37,500 bases of DNA from Actinidia chinensis (lineage: Eukaryota; Streptophyta; Magnoliopsida; Ericales; Actinidiaceae): the NCBI GenBank assembly GCA_009663005.1, contig CM018915.1, forward strand, positions 287,501 through 325,000, given 5' to 3'. A program made the translations under genes and the position numbers. How positions within the stretch are numbered: position 1 is the first letter of the stretch; every line of letters starts with the position of its first letter. Below the pieces are notes generated by a model. That model did not search any database. It was not told the DNA's origin and was given only the letters and a program-made list of their open reading frames with translations. Positions 11,348 through 37,500 of the stretch are shown piece by piece.

Positions 11348-12286
11348 CACACGCTTATAAGGGGTAATTACATTTTACCCATATTGGCTTGAAACAGTTG
11401 TTCCAAAGTGAACACGACTGCCCCTGTAGCTTGAAGAACACAATATACCTAAACTGTTTAAACTAACGGAAACAGTCAAAATGGAGTCGAAAAGACAAGT
11501 TTGCCCTTATCAAAATAAAGGGCATAGGGTAAGGTTAATTTTTTCAATTTTTGCAAATGTCAACCGAATTTGCATTTCGCTCCACAGCACAAGAGGTTTT
11601 CTGCCTCTTCCAAACCCGAGGGGTATAGTTTAATATTTCCAACACAAATATAGAAAAGTGCTAAAAAATATGCATATCATCATGATATGAATATTATTTT
11701 ACTAACTCAAAGGCAACCCATGAAAGAGGGTACATAAAATTGTGATAAATAAGGATGAGCACTGGGCATTAAATGCTTAGTTCCACTCTACATGCTACTT
11801 TGGCAAGACTTGTAACAGAACTATCTTACTAGATATTCAACCTTGCTGCTCTTCAAAATAATTATAAAAAAAAAAAAAATGAAGCTTGACAAAAACTTTC
11901 AAAAACTACAACCGTTGTAAACAAATAATCAAATTTATTCGTCACTAAAATGCATATTACAATTTCTTCAAGTTGTAAACTGCAACTGCAGATAAAATAG
12001 ACCAGCACAAATTCTCTATTAATACCTTCCTCAATGTCACGAGCTCATATCTGTTGTACTAAATCTCTAAATACCACAAGATTGGGAATAAATTAGTTTT
12101 CCAATTTTAACCTCTTACCATTATATTGGCGGAGATAAAGAAAGAAGCGGTGGGAATTAATCAGCATCAGAAATGCATTTCCATCCATACAAGGTAATAC
12201 CCTCTTGTAAAGCTTGAAATACGTTTCAGGGCCAAAAAATCTCTTTAAACTTCACAACTGCTGCTCGTCAAGGAGATGTTATACCA

Positions 12287-28995
<16,709 letters not shown>

Positions 28996-29639
28996 CTTCC
29001 TAGGCTACTGATTCCTATCCCCGCTTTTAGAACTAGAAGCACTGGACCTATTCCCCCGCAAGTGTTATAAATATTGGATTAATTAATTACGGTAAATTTC
29101 CTTGGAACTTACCTATATTTCGGTTATTACTCGTATGGTATCCGAAATTACATTGATCTTCCATTGAAATCTATTTTTCATTCGAAAGTTGTAGCAGTTA
29201 TTTACCACCGTACCTAGTGGTTTTGTTGAACTATTTTCCATTGGTGTGCTTGGAAAAGACAAAACAAATATCTTCCTACAAATCAAAGCGTGTTCCACAA
29301 CTTAAATAGTAGTTGTTCGTTGAATATCTAAATTGAAAAGACGAAATGAATGAATGAGATTTTAAAAGGGTGTACACTGCAATTTTCATCAGATTTTAAT
29401 ATTGTTTGGATTTAAAAACTAAAGTTATTTTCAAGAATAGTTGAATTGAATTAAATCAAATAAAAGAGAATTAATTCCAATTTTCTGAAAATATCCGAAA
29501 GCATGATTCGATGGTTCATGAGCATTGAAATTGTCAACGAAACCCGATTTCACAAGCAAAGATAAAAGGCAGAAACAACAGGGTCGTGGAAAGAATTGTT
29601 GAAAGATTGGGAAAGCAGTTAATAATCGAAGCTGAAGAA

Positions 29640-29670
<31 letters not shown>

Positions 29671-29680
29671 CAATCGATCC
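28996..29680. other. 5' flank and promoter region of the synthetase gene
   Basis: Upstream of the minus-strand ATG at 28995, TATTTATA on the minus strand (29066-29073) is a possible TATA box, about 70 bases before the start codon. The rest to 29640 is AT-rich and then contains a GA microsatellite. No gene is seen. Confidence 0.35.
29644..29670. repeat. (GA)13 microsatellite
   Basis: Uninterrupted GA dinucleotides just before the ATG at 29681, a position where plant 5' UTRs often carry such repeats. Confidence 0.9.
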
Positions 29681-30048
29681 ATGGTGTTCAACAGCTTGTT
29701 GGTACTATCGATGGCGAACAAATCAGCAGATGTGTGGCAATACTTTGCTTGCTTTCCAGAGCGCATAAGCAGCGATCAATGGGTAGATATGGTTTGTTGA
29801 GTTGTTTCCCTCTCCAACTGTTAGGGGGGTTGGCACTCTGTTTGTCTATGAACCTTCTTTTGCCTCCCTCCTTCACCTGATTCCTATGACCACTCCCATT
29901 TCTACTACGATTCAGATTCAGATTCATCTTTGACTATTTCCTATGATCACCACAATCTCGACGACGATTCGCATTCCATTGCTGATCCGGTCATCGAATG
30001 TTTGTTAAACAGTAAATTCTTGGGCCAATTCTTGTTTCTTTTTATTTA
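29681..30048 (+). other. Unrecognised coding-like segment, divergent from the synthetase gene
   Basis: ATG at 29681, after a GA repeat, opens a 39-residue frame with MANKSADVWQYFACFPERIS as its main part, ending TGA at 29798-29800. From about 29850 another frame reads PPSPDSYDHSHFYYDSDSD and a related segment SYDHHNLDDDSHSIADPVIE, until TAA near 30046. The two D/S/H-rich segments come from a roughly 40-bp tandem duplication (about 29881 and 29937). The composition looks protein-like, but I do not recognise the family, and no GT-AG intron of plausible length joins the two frames. It may be a degraded gene or the first part of a gene I cannot resolve. Confidence 0.25.
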
Positions 30049-31269
30049 ATGTATATGCATGTGTTTGAATTTTTATTCTATCCAATTGTTGGTTATTTGT
30101 GAATAATGCGAATTTGATGAGCGGATTTGTTTTAGTAATGTCCGTTCTAGATATGCTGAGTGATTAACTTAGGAAGATATCGGCTGCAATTATGGGACTC
30201 GTGTTAAATATACTGTTTATTGGATCCTTTTTTATCACGATGACTATGATTTCCGTTCTGATTGATTGATCTGATCACTGAAAATTCATTGTACAGAGGG
30301 TCTCTCTGTACAGTTCATGCTTCTTTTTTTTAAATGTTTTTGTTTGTTGGCTTTTCGCTTTACCCACAGTTGTTGGTTACTACTTAATTATGTGAATTTT
30401 GATGAGCTGAGGCTCCATTATATTAGTAATTTCATTTGGAACATGCTGATAGTTATTATGTGATTAGTTGATTTAGTTTGAGAAGATATATGTTGCAATT
30501 ATGGGTTTATTCTGTTAATTTTGGCCATCAGTTTAGGAAGATACGTCTTGCAATTATGGTTTAGGGTTTTATCATTTATTTACTTATTTTGGTTAGCGGA
30601 ATATGCAAATTACGTCAATAAATTTTCTTCAGCAGAAACAACAGGAGCTACAGATATGCAAACTTCTACAATCCACGCTAGAAGTCCTCCTTGTATGCGG
30701 GTTAGGGCTATAGAGGTTTGATTTGTTTGAACTTGTTGTTTGAAGTTAGTTTCAATTGAGACTAGTAGACATCAGTACTTTAGAAGACGAAATGAAATGA
30801 GATTTACCATAAATGGAGCATAGAAATGAAATTCTTTATATCTTTTACATAGCATTTGGAGACAAACCCTCTTTTCCTAGATTCTTTGTGGTTTTGCACA
30901 AAGAAACATTCCATTGTTTGCAGAATCAATTTTTGGATTGCATGATTGATGTCGTTGAATATCTCCATTTACTGCTACCCCTATGTTCGGCAAAGATGTT
31001 GAGCCTTCTTTTTCTGGTATCTATTCCCCTGGTGATCTATTTGCAGTTTTTGATTTCACATTTGATTGTAAGATATTCATCAGGGGTAATTCTGCCAAGA
31101 AAACAAACTTTTGTATCATTGAAGTAAAAACACAACACCAGTATGTGCTAATGAAATCTGCTGGGTCATTGCCCTCTGGTGGAAAATGACCCAAGAGACA
31201 ATTTTATAATTTTTATGTATTAAAATTTATCAATTTCTTGTTGTGAGATTCTTTGCATTGAAAATTTGC
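30049..31269. other. Stretch without recognised gene
   Basis: AT-rich DNA. A splice-like segment near 30630-30700 (ttttcttcag followed by a Q/L-rich frame QQKQQELQICKLLQSTLE) and a 68-residue frame starting at 30983 (MFGKDVEPSFSGIYSPGDLF) are the only coding-like hints. A perfect 9-bp inverted repeat, TGGGTCATT / AATGACCCA, lies at 31162-31193. None supports a gene call. Confidence 0.3.
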
Positions 31270-32150
31270 ATGCTCACACTCCTGTTTCAGGAACTCCCTC
31301 CTCCTATAAATGTCCACCACTATGATTAAGATCTTTACATTTATTTGTGAGCTGTAACCCTGTGCATCGTTCAAACTCAACATCAACTAAAGCGTCAAGT
31401 GGGTGCAGAAGTTCTCAATCCTTGCATGCACAACACAATCCGTATCTTGATGGTTAAACTCCTAAGTCCAAACATCTTTGGCCTGCTTAAAAAGAGACTA
31501 AATTCTCTACTTCCTCTAGTTCTTCACACGATTTAAGCAGCAGATACCTTCCCAATAGCAGTGGTTAAGGTCATAAAAGTTCTTGTGGTACACCTTCTAT
31601 TGACCTAATACTGAGCTACAAATCGTAAATTACTATTTTCTCAGCCTACTCTTGCAATGCTTTGGACTTCTGGAGTAAGTGCATTTTACAGCATTTGCTC
31701 ATGAAAACTCGACTTTGAAGATTAACCTTCTCCCTCTCCCTTCTTTTGAAGATTCTGTCATGCTTCTTCTTTGTTGTCAACATGCTTAGAAATGATTCCC
31801 TGGTTACCTACCAATGGGGGTCATACTCTGCAAGAAGTCATTATTATGCACCCTCCTAATTTCCCCTCCCCTTGGCAGAACAAGGATTTCGTTTTGGTAT
31901 TCCAAAACTTGGAAATCAATTTTTCACCTATTGGTATAATATTTACTCAAGGTGGACTATTGAGGCTGGTCCTGTTGCTAATATGTTGTGTGTGTTTTTG
32001 CATGCATCTGTTCGCTTCTATTTGATGGGTAAGGTCCACTTCTTGAATTGGTGCAAGTTAGAAGACCTAGTCACTGACTCTGGATTTTATTGGATTAGGA
32101 CCCAGCGGCTAAAAATTGTTAGGCCCACGGCCCTGAGCCCGCTATAGAGA
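31270..32150 (+). pseudogene. Disrupted coding-like stretch, family not recognised
   Basis: One frame at about 31365-31625 reads a serine-rich sequence (RSNSTSTKASSGCRSSQ, later KETKFSTSSSSSHDLSSRYL) broken by three TAA codons. Another frame at 31872-32145 is open for 90 residues (GFRFGIPKLGNQFFTYWYNI, later VHFLNWCKLEDLVTDSGFYW). The residue composition is protein-like, but frames change and stops recur. It may be a decayed gene or transposon; no domain is recognisable to me. Confidence 0.25.
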
Positions 32151-32502
32151 AATTTGTATATGTTACTGGGTTTTGGCAAGATTCTTAAATTGTGGGCGTT
32201 CTGGTATAACAGATCTTTGCTGGGACATATATGTAAGAGGGTTACGTAAAAGCAGGGGGTTCCGAGGCACCCGCATCCCCATTCTATAGTTCCACCCCTG
32301 CAGTTCCCTTCGTTTAATAAACTGTATTTTCATTGGTCACAATGGCCTTATGGTATTTGACAGATTAAAAGGAATAAGGATTCTGAATGCATAGGATACT
32401 TTCCTCCCACAGTTTGGGCCAAGTGCCACCATCAACTTGGTTGGGAAGATGCCTATTTTGGCTTCTACCAAGGTGGGTGCAGTATGAGTGGGTCATTACC
32501 AT

Positions 32503-32711
32503 CTGGGGCGGAGTCAGGATATTTGTTCAGTGAGGTTAAATTTATAAAATTATATATAATTATGAGATAATAGTTTTTTTTTCTAGTAGGGTCAAAATTA
32601 TATTGATAGTGTATTTTTTTTTTAGTGGAGTGGTAGTGTAATTTTTTTGTGGGATTTATTTTTTCAGTAGGGTCAATTGCCCCTACATCCTTGGTTGTGC
32701 CTCCGCCCCTG
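32503..32711. mobile_element. hAT-type MITE with perfect 8-bp target duplication
   Basis: The 209-bp element starts CTGGGGCGGAGTCAGGAT and ends GGTTGTGCCTCCGCCCCTG, inverted ends of the CAGGGGCGGAG type common in plant hAT elements. It is flanked by ATTACCAT at 32495-32502 and again at 32712-32719, an exact 8-bp duplication as hAT insertions make. The inside is T-rich and non-coding. Confidence 0.9.
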
Positions 32712-32719
32712 ATTACCAT

Positions 32720-34911
32720 CCCTCATAGTGGGTTCATTTCATCATGTACATACAAAAGTCGGTCCTTTTTTCCCGATCAATATCTACTCATGCCCTTTCT
32801 CATCTGTATGTCATTCCTTAATTTAAAAGTAATGTTATTAGCAGTGAATAACTTACAAATAATAGTCCTGGTATGATCACTCCATGCATCTTCCATGATG
32901 ATATGAGTAAGTTTTTTCACTCGTTCCTATATTCATTAGAGGAGGCTTTCAAGTGACGTCCAACATCACGATGCAAAAGTAATGTCCAGTGTATAAGTGT
33001 GAGAGCTCTCACCTCAATAGCTAGCTTTAACAACCCATTTGGTTTGAGGGGTTTGGCGAGAAATAATAAGGAATAGAGAAAAAATTGAATTTTCTCGCAC
33101 GTTGGATTATAAAAACAGGTGAGAAATGGCGAGAAAGAAAAGTCTCTTACTAGGCTTCTTTTGTTTCTCACCAAAAATAGTGAGATTTTATGAGAAATGC
33201 TGATAAACAAAAAAAAAATGATTGCCTATGTATTATCAATAATACCGAGATTGGCCATTAAAATACAAAAGAGAAAAAAAAAAATCTCTCACATCCCTAT
33301 CGTATGTGATTCGCTTTCTTTCTTTCCATCCAAAATAAGAAAGAGTCTTTATCTTGATAGAGGAAATCACATGTCTCTGTTTATCACGAGATGAAACAAA
33401 GAACTTTTATTTTGATAATCCACAAAAGAGCTAGTTGTGCCTTTCACAAATTTGTTGGAGTTGCATTGTGCTTGATTATTCATGATTAGACCGGACATGC
33501 ATTTGATTATTGTTGTTTTATATAAACATTTACTTTTGTTGTTCTCGTTTCTGATGTTCATTGTGGCAATGATCATTAAACAGTAGAGCAAAATTAATCT
33601 CTATGTATCTTTATTATCAGGAAAGGTTGAAATTTATTGGTAATGAATGTAATAGGATGTCGACAGTGTCAAATTTTTGAATCTCAGTTGTAATTTCTTT
33701 TACTGGCACAAAATATATTCCCTTTAGGTATGTTCCCCTCTTGATACACATTTTCCTTGCGTTGATTGTCATGTAGTTACATTTTAATGTAGTTTTATTC
33801 AATATGGTTGTGTTCGTATCTTGACACTCGCGACCTGTTGAAGTGTAGACTGCTTCATAACTGGTTGTCTTCTTGCAATGCCTGCCCATCCAAGTTGATG
33901 TCTTATTGTTTTTTGACACTGAACATGTTGATTATTTTTTTCCCCTGGGGTTCTGTTTCTGAAGCTTTCCCTTATAGGTGTTTACTCAAAATTTTCCTTT
34001 CAGTTTATCCGCTATCCGCATGCATCGACCTTTATCACCTGGGGTGCATCTTCCTCTCTATGCATTTACTTGAGATATTAGATTTAAAATCAAGTATGCT
34101 TCTCTGAATCTCTATTAGCAATTCAATTTTGATGCTCATCAAGCATTGTATGCATGTAGACCTACTCCATTACCTTTGGTTCTCATTTCTAATGGCTTTC
34201 CTATAAAACGCGTACTCGAGTTAGACTTGTCCAACCGCACAATGTGTGTTCTCCCGCTGCACGACATCTATGTTGACATTCCTGCATAATTGTGGGCAAT
34301 TAGATTTGCATTTGCTGTCATAACCGCAATTTGCATTGTTTTGTCCTTCCCCAATAAATATACATCAGAATTTAATAGTTACCTTTCAAATAGAAGGAAA
34401 GCTTAAGCCATCCCCCCATGTTTAAACTGCTTAAATGTATTTTGTCTTTTAAATCCATTAGTATCTGATCTGACTGACTCCCAATCATTTCATTTTTGCT
34501 TTGTGTTTCCATTCAAATTGCTGTATTCCCTTAACCATTGAATCCTGGCTCCATCTTAACCTTAAAGCCAAATTCAATTGGTTTCAATATGTTTTCGTCC
34601 GTGTTTCATGCTTGGTCTTTTGGGTTCAACCTTCATGGAAAGAAAATATGGCATGGGAATCTGCATGGTTATTTTCAGTACGTTCATAGATCATACGATC
34701 ACAAGGTTAGGTGCTCTTAAACTGGAAAGGCAAATTTTAAATGTAGGATCATGAAATGAAATCTGATATGACGAAAAGGAATGCTCCATTGCCCCATAAT
34801 TTGGCTATAATTAGCCAAAAAGGCACTCAGATGCTTCCATTAGAAAGAAAAATAGAGGTGGAATTAGGGGAAAATGCAAATGAGATGAAATTAGGACTCA
34901 CTGGGATGGAG
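32720..34911. other. Stretch without recognised gene
   Basis: AT-rich, no frame with coding character. At 33030-33200 there is a GAGAAA-rich block starting near caacccatttggtttgaggg, which resembles the edge of a transposon but has no matching second end that I can find. Confidence 0.4.
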
Positions 34912-35482
34912 CAGCGTTGTTAAAGGTGAGAGGTACATCGAGGCACAAAAGCTTGTGAAGCCTTAAGCGCGAGGCACGCGCCTTATCGAATCAATGAGCA
35001 CATTGTCGACAAAAAAAATATAATATACATTTTATAGATTAAATAAAACGCAATTCATTAAAGTAATCAATTACAAATATATTATAAAATATAACCAAAA
35101 AAATTAAAGTAGCAAATCATTCAACTATCATATAAAATTAAAAATAATAACAGAAAAAAAGTAGATAAAACAGAAAAAAGAAAAATAATAACATAAAAAA
35201 GAAAAAAGAAAAAGAAAAAAAGAGGTAAAAAAATTGAAAATAGAAAACTAATGTAATGTGCAGTACTTTTTTATGTGAGAGAATAAAGAGAGAGAGGAGA
35301 GATTGCGACGACCAGCAGCTGGGACGATGAGCAGATCAGCGATAATAAGCAGATTTTAGTTTCGATAACTAGCCGATCTCAAAATCGCATGAGGCGTGCG
35401 CAATTATGCCTCACCCACATCGAGATGCCGTGTGTGCGCCTCGCGTCTTAAAAAGCTAAGACGTGTGCCTCTAACAACACTG
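34912..35482 (-). mobile_element. Non-autonomous hAT element (CAGTGTTGTTA family)
   Basis: The left end CAGCGTTGTTAAAGG (34912) and right end CCTCTAACAACACTG (35482) are inverted copies differing by transitions. Both subterminal regions carry GCGCCTCG-like repeats, and the centre is A-rich with no coding. Flanks are ggatggag and agataaag, matching in 5 of 8 positions, all three differences G/A, consistent with a decayed 8-bp hAT duplication. The left end matches, inverted, the transposon ends at 21064 and 23831. The minus orientation is set by that match. Confidence 0.7.
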
Positions 35483-36123
35483 AGATAAAGAGGATGCCCT
35501 TTTATAGTTGGGCGTTCCGTTTGGTCCCGAAGTATACTACAAGGGCTCTTCTCGTATATGAAATAGTATTCGGAGCTTCTAAAGTCTCTATGTTGCCTTT
35601 CCAGATTCCATTCCTCACACGAGTATTCCGGTTTACCTAAATGATACATGATAGGACCGCCCTCACGTGTTCTTCACTTAACTAGGCTAGAAACACCTTA
35701 AGTTCGGCTCATGACCCCAAGTTTCATCCGGTACATCACTCGATTTTCCTTGCCATTTACGAAGCTCGGCCCAAGCGAATGGTTCATGTGAATGGGTCAG
35801 CCCACCTCCACCTCTGGCCTTGGATGGGAGACACTAGCCCAAGTCTTCGTAGTTTGATCCAGTCTATCCATTGAGCTTGGCCCAACATAGTGTGTCTCCC
35901 CGGCTCTTGCTCCTGGGCCGAGTCTGACCCATACAGTCGATGCTCGGTCCGGCCCACTTCAATAGAGGATCAAGTGTCCATCCGTAGTGTTAAAACTGTT
36001 GAGATAATTCGGATTTCAGTTTCTGTAAATTTTGAGACAGTGACTGGTTCCCATATTTGGTATTTACCCTCAGTTTAGAAGGAATCGATCACTGTCTGAC
36101 ATAATAATTGTGAGTCATGGGAT

Positions 36124-36146
36124 GGGAGGGGAGGGGAGGGGAGGGG
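36124..36146 (+). repeat. (GGGGA)n, G-quadruplex-prone
   Basis: Five G-runs of three or four separated by single A residues. Confidence 0.9.
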
Positions 36147-36893
36147 TCATTTTTTGATGCTAAGAATATGCAGATACGACTGAGTAGTGAGATCCAAGTC
36201 CCGTGAATTAACAGTACACTCAGAGAATCACATGCTCTTGATGGACCCAAGATCACCTTCAAGAGGCCCCGCGACTCAAAAGTGAAGAAACCAAATGGTA
36301 CACACCACAAAATTGTTACTGTGTGTTTTTGTGGGGTTGATTATGATTTGTTAACGTGTATTTATGAATCAATGGAGTTTTGTATTTTGTGGTTAATTAC
36401 GAAAATTTATGATTTATTTGTTAAGCATTTTTGTTGTTTGGTTTGTTTGTGAATTTTTTTTGTTACGGCTTTTTACGGTGTTAGTCATTTATCATTCTGA
36501 TTAGTTATGAATAGCTAGTTGTATATGGTGCATAGAAAAATATTATAACCAATTACAAAAATATAAAATATGTGATATTCGTTATAGTTTATCGTGACTC
36601 GTTACATAATATAGTTTAGTATGTAATATAAAAATGACACTTGTCATCACTTCATTTTTTTTTAAAAAAAGAAAGAACCTAGTGGAACACACCCTCAAAC
36701 CTTCCTTTTAGGCAACTTTGACATAGGCTTTATACTTTATAGTGGACATTGCACATGGCAAATCGGATAAAGAAAGAAAGAAAGAAAAATATGAGATCAA
36801 TATAATATGCATAAGTGGAACACCCCAACCGAGAGTTATACAATCCGAGAATAGGAGAAGTTAAAACACCAATCATGGAATTTGTTTTCCAAA

Positions 36894-36917
36894 TGGATGG
36901 GATGGGATGGGATGGGA
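36894..36917 (+). repeat. (GGGAT)n, G-quadruplex-prone
   Basis: Four G-triplets separated by AT (36899-36916), preceded by GGAT. Confidence 0.9.
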
Positions 36918-37500
36918 CCCTTCCCTTGAAGTCACTGCGCAATCAAAGGGTGGTTTGATGGTCACACTGATACATAGCGAAGCTAAGAATTGGTATTATG
37001 TTTTGAAGATTAAGACTCAGCCAGCTAAGCTAGCACAATCAATGGGAGAAAAAAGCTCCATCCCCCCATACTGTTGACAATTGACAGAGAACAAAATGTA
37101 CCACTTTTTTCCTCTCCCTTACCTTTTTTCCCTTGTGTGGGAATATATGTTTTTGCCTCTCTCTCTCTTGCCCATAAACATAAACATAAACATCAAAGTC
37201 AAGCCTTAAACAATACCTTACCTTTGTCTTTTTTCCCCAAGTTCATGCTGAAAAGCAGTTTTTTCCTCTTTTTTATGGTTTCGCTAGACAAGAAGGGAGG
37301 AATAAAAGTTAAAAGATAATAAACCAGCAAGTTTAGCACTACTAGGAGGTCAAGAGTTCGACTCTTCTGGCTCAAACCACGGCATTTTGGTTTTGTAACT
37401 TGATTCATATAAGTTAACGGTATTGAAATAGATTTGTCAATAGGTTCTGGTTTTGTACATGTATCGTTGCTTTGTGGGATGACCCTCTACCTCATCTCTC

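Larger units (their letters stand above)
8599..12286. other. Intergenic region between CaaX-protein gene and lysyl-tRNA synthetase gene
   Basis: From 8599 to about 9000 lie the probable 5' UTR and promoter of the minus-strand CaaX gene. The middle is AT-rich and holds a short inverted match around TTTGTATGATTT (9478 and 9590 areas), a MITE-like element (10584-10709), an inverted repeat (10849-10977), a GA/CA microsatellite, and at about 11357-11540 a stretch beginning ggggtaattacattttaccc that looks like a dispersed repeat. The last few hundred bases before 12286 should be the 3' UTR of the synthetase gene; an AATAAA on the minus strand at 11934-11939 is a candidate polyadenylation signal. 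No coding gene is recognised. Confidence 0.5.
35483..37500. other. Stretch without recognised gene, retroelement-like part and microsatellites
   Basis: 35500-36000 has higher GC and three copies of a GCTYGGCCCAA/GCTCGGTCCGG-type motif (about 35763, 35876, 35941), reminiscent of LTR retrotransposon sequence, but no ends are found. 36330-36690 is AT-rich with repeated gtta/ttac motifs. Further on are an (AAAG)n run near 36773, G-rich repeats, and a (CATAAA)n run near 37176. AGAGTTCGACTCT near 37350 looks like a tRNA T-arm/box B and may be a SINE trace. Confidence 0.35.

Noticed and set aside
37340..37375. tRNA-like box B / T-arm (GAGTTCGACTC)
   Set aside because: A matching box A at proper distance, an acceptor stem and an anticodon arm are absent, so it is not a tRNA gene; at most a SINE trace.

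Overview
This is plant nuclear DNA, most likely from a dicot: there are GT-AG introns, AT-rich intergenic DNA, many GA/CT microsatellites, and typical plant transposon families (hAT, LINE, LTR). The species cannot be fixed from the sequence. I found no bacterial, phage or CRISPR-like system and no convincing previously undescribed system.

Layout. 1-1185 (+): the last four exons of a gene for a small TPR-type protein. 3152-5560 (+): an intronless receptor-like protein (RLP46-like, leucine-rich repeats) carrying seven premature stops and at least four frameshifts, so a pseudogene. 6780-8598 (-): a two-exon gene for a 136-residue protein with a C-terminal prenylation box (CVIL); its 1.4 kb intron holds a probable solo LTR. 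12287-28995 (-): a complete 14-exon gene for an organellar lysyl-tRNA synthetase (592 residues) that covers nearly half the window. All its splice junctions join in frame. Its introns are swollen by insertions: an LTR-like block in intron 11, an antisense LINE split by a hAT transposase remnant in intron 3, a hAT end in intron 5, a long ATT/AAG microsatellite in intron 2, and an inverted repeat plus a direct repeat in intron 1.

28996-37500 has no gene I can name. It holds a coding-like segment near 29681-30050, a disrupted coding-like stretch at 31270-32150, a 209-bp hAT miniature element with a perfect 8-bp target duplication (32503-32711), and a 571-bp hAT derivative (34912-35482) of the same family as the hAT pieces in the synthetase introns.

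The genes show no sign of acting in one pathway. The most useful results are the reconstructed gene models and the transposon history. The least explained signals are two imperfect inverted repeats with about 70-nt loops (10849-10977 and 26960-27114) that could fold as long hairpin RNAs.
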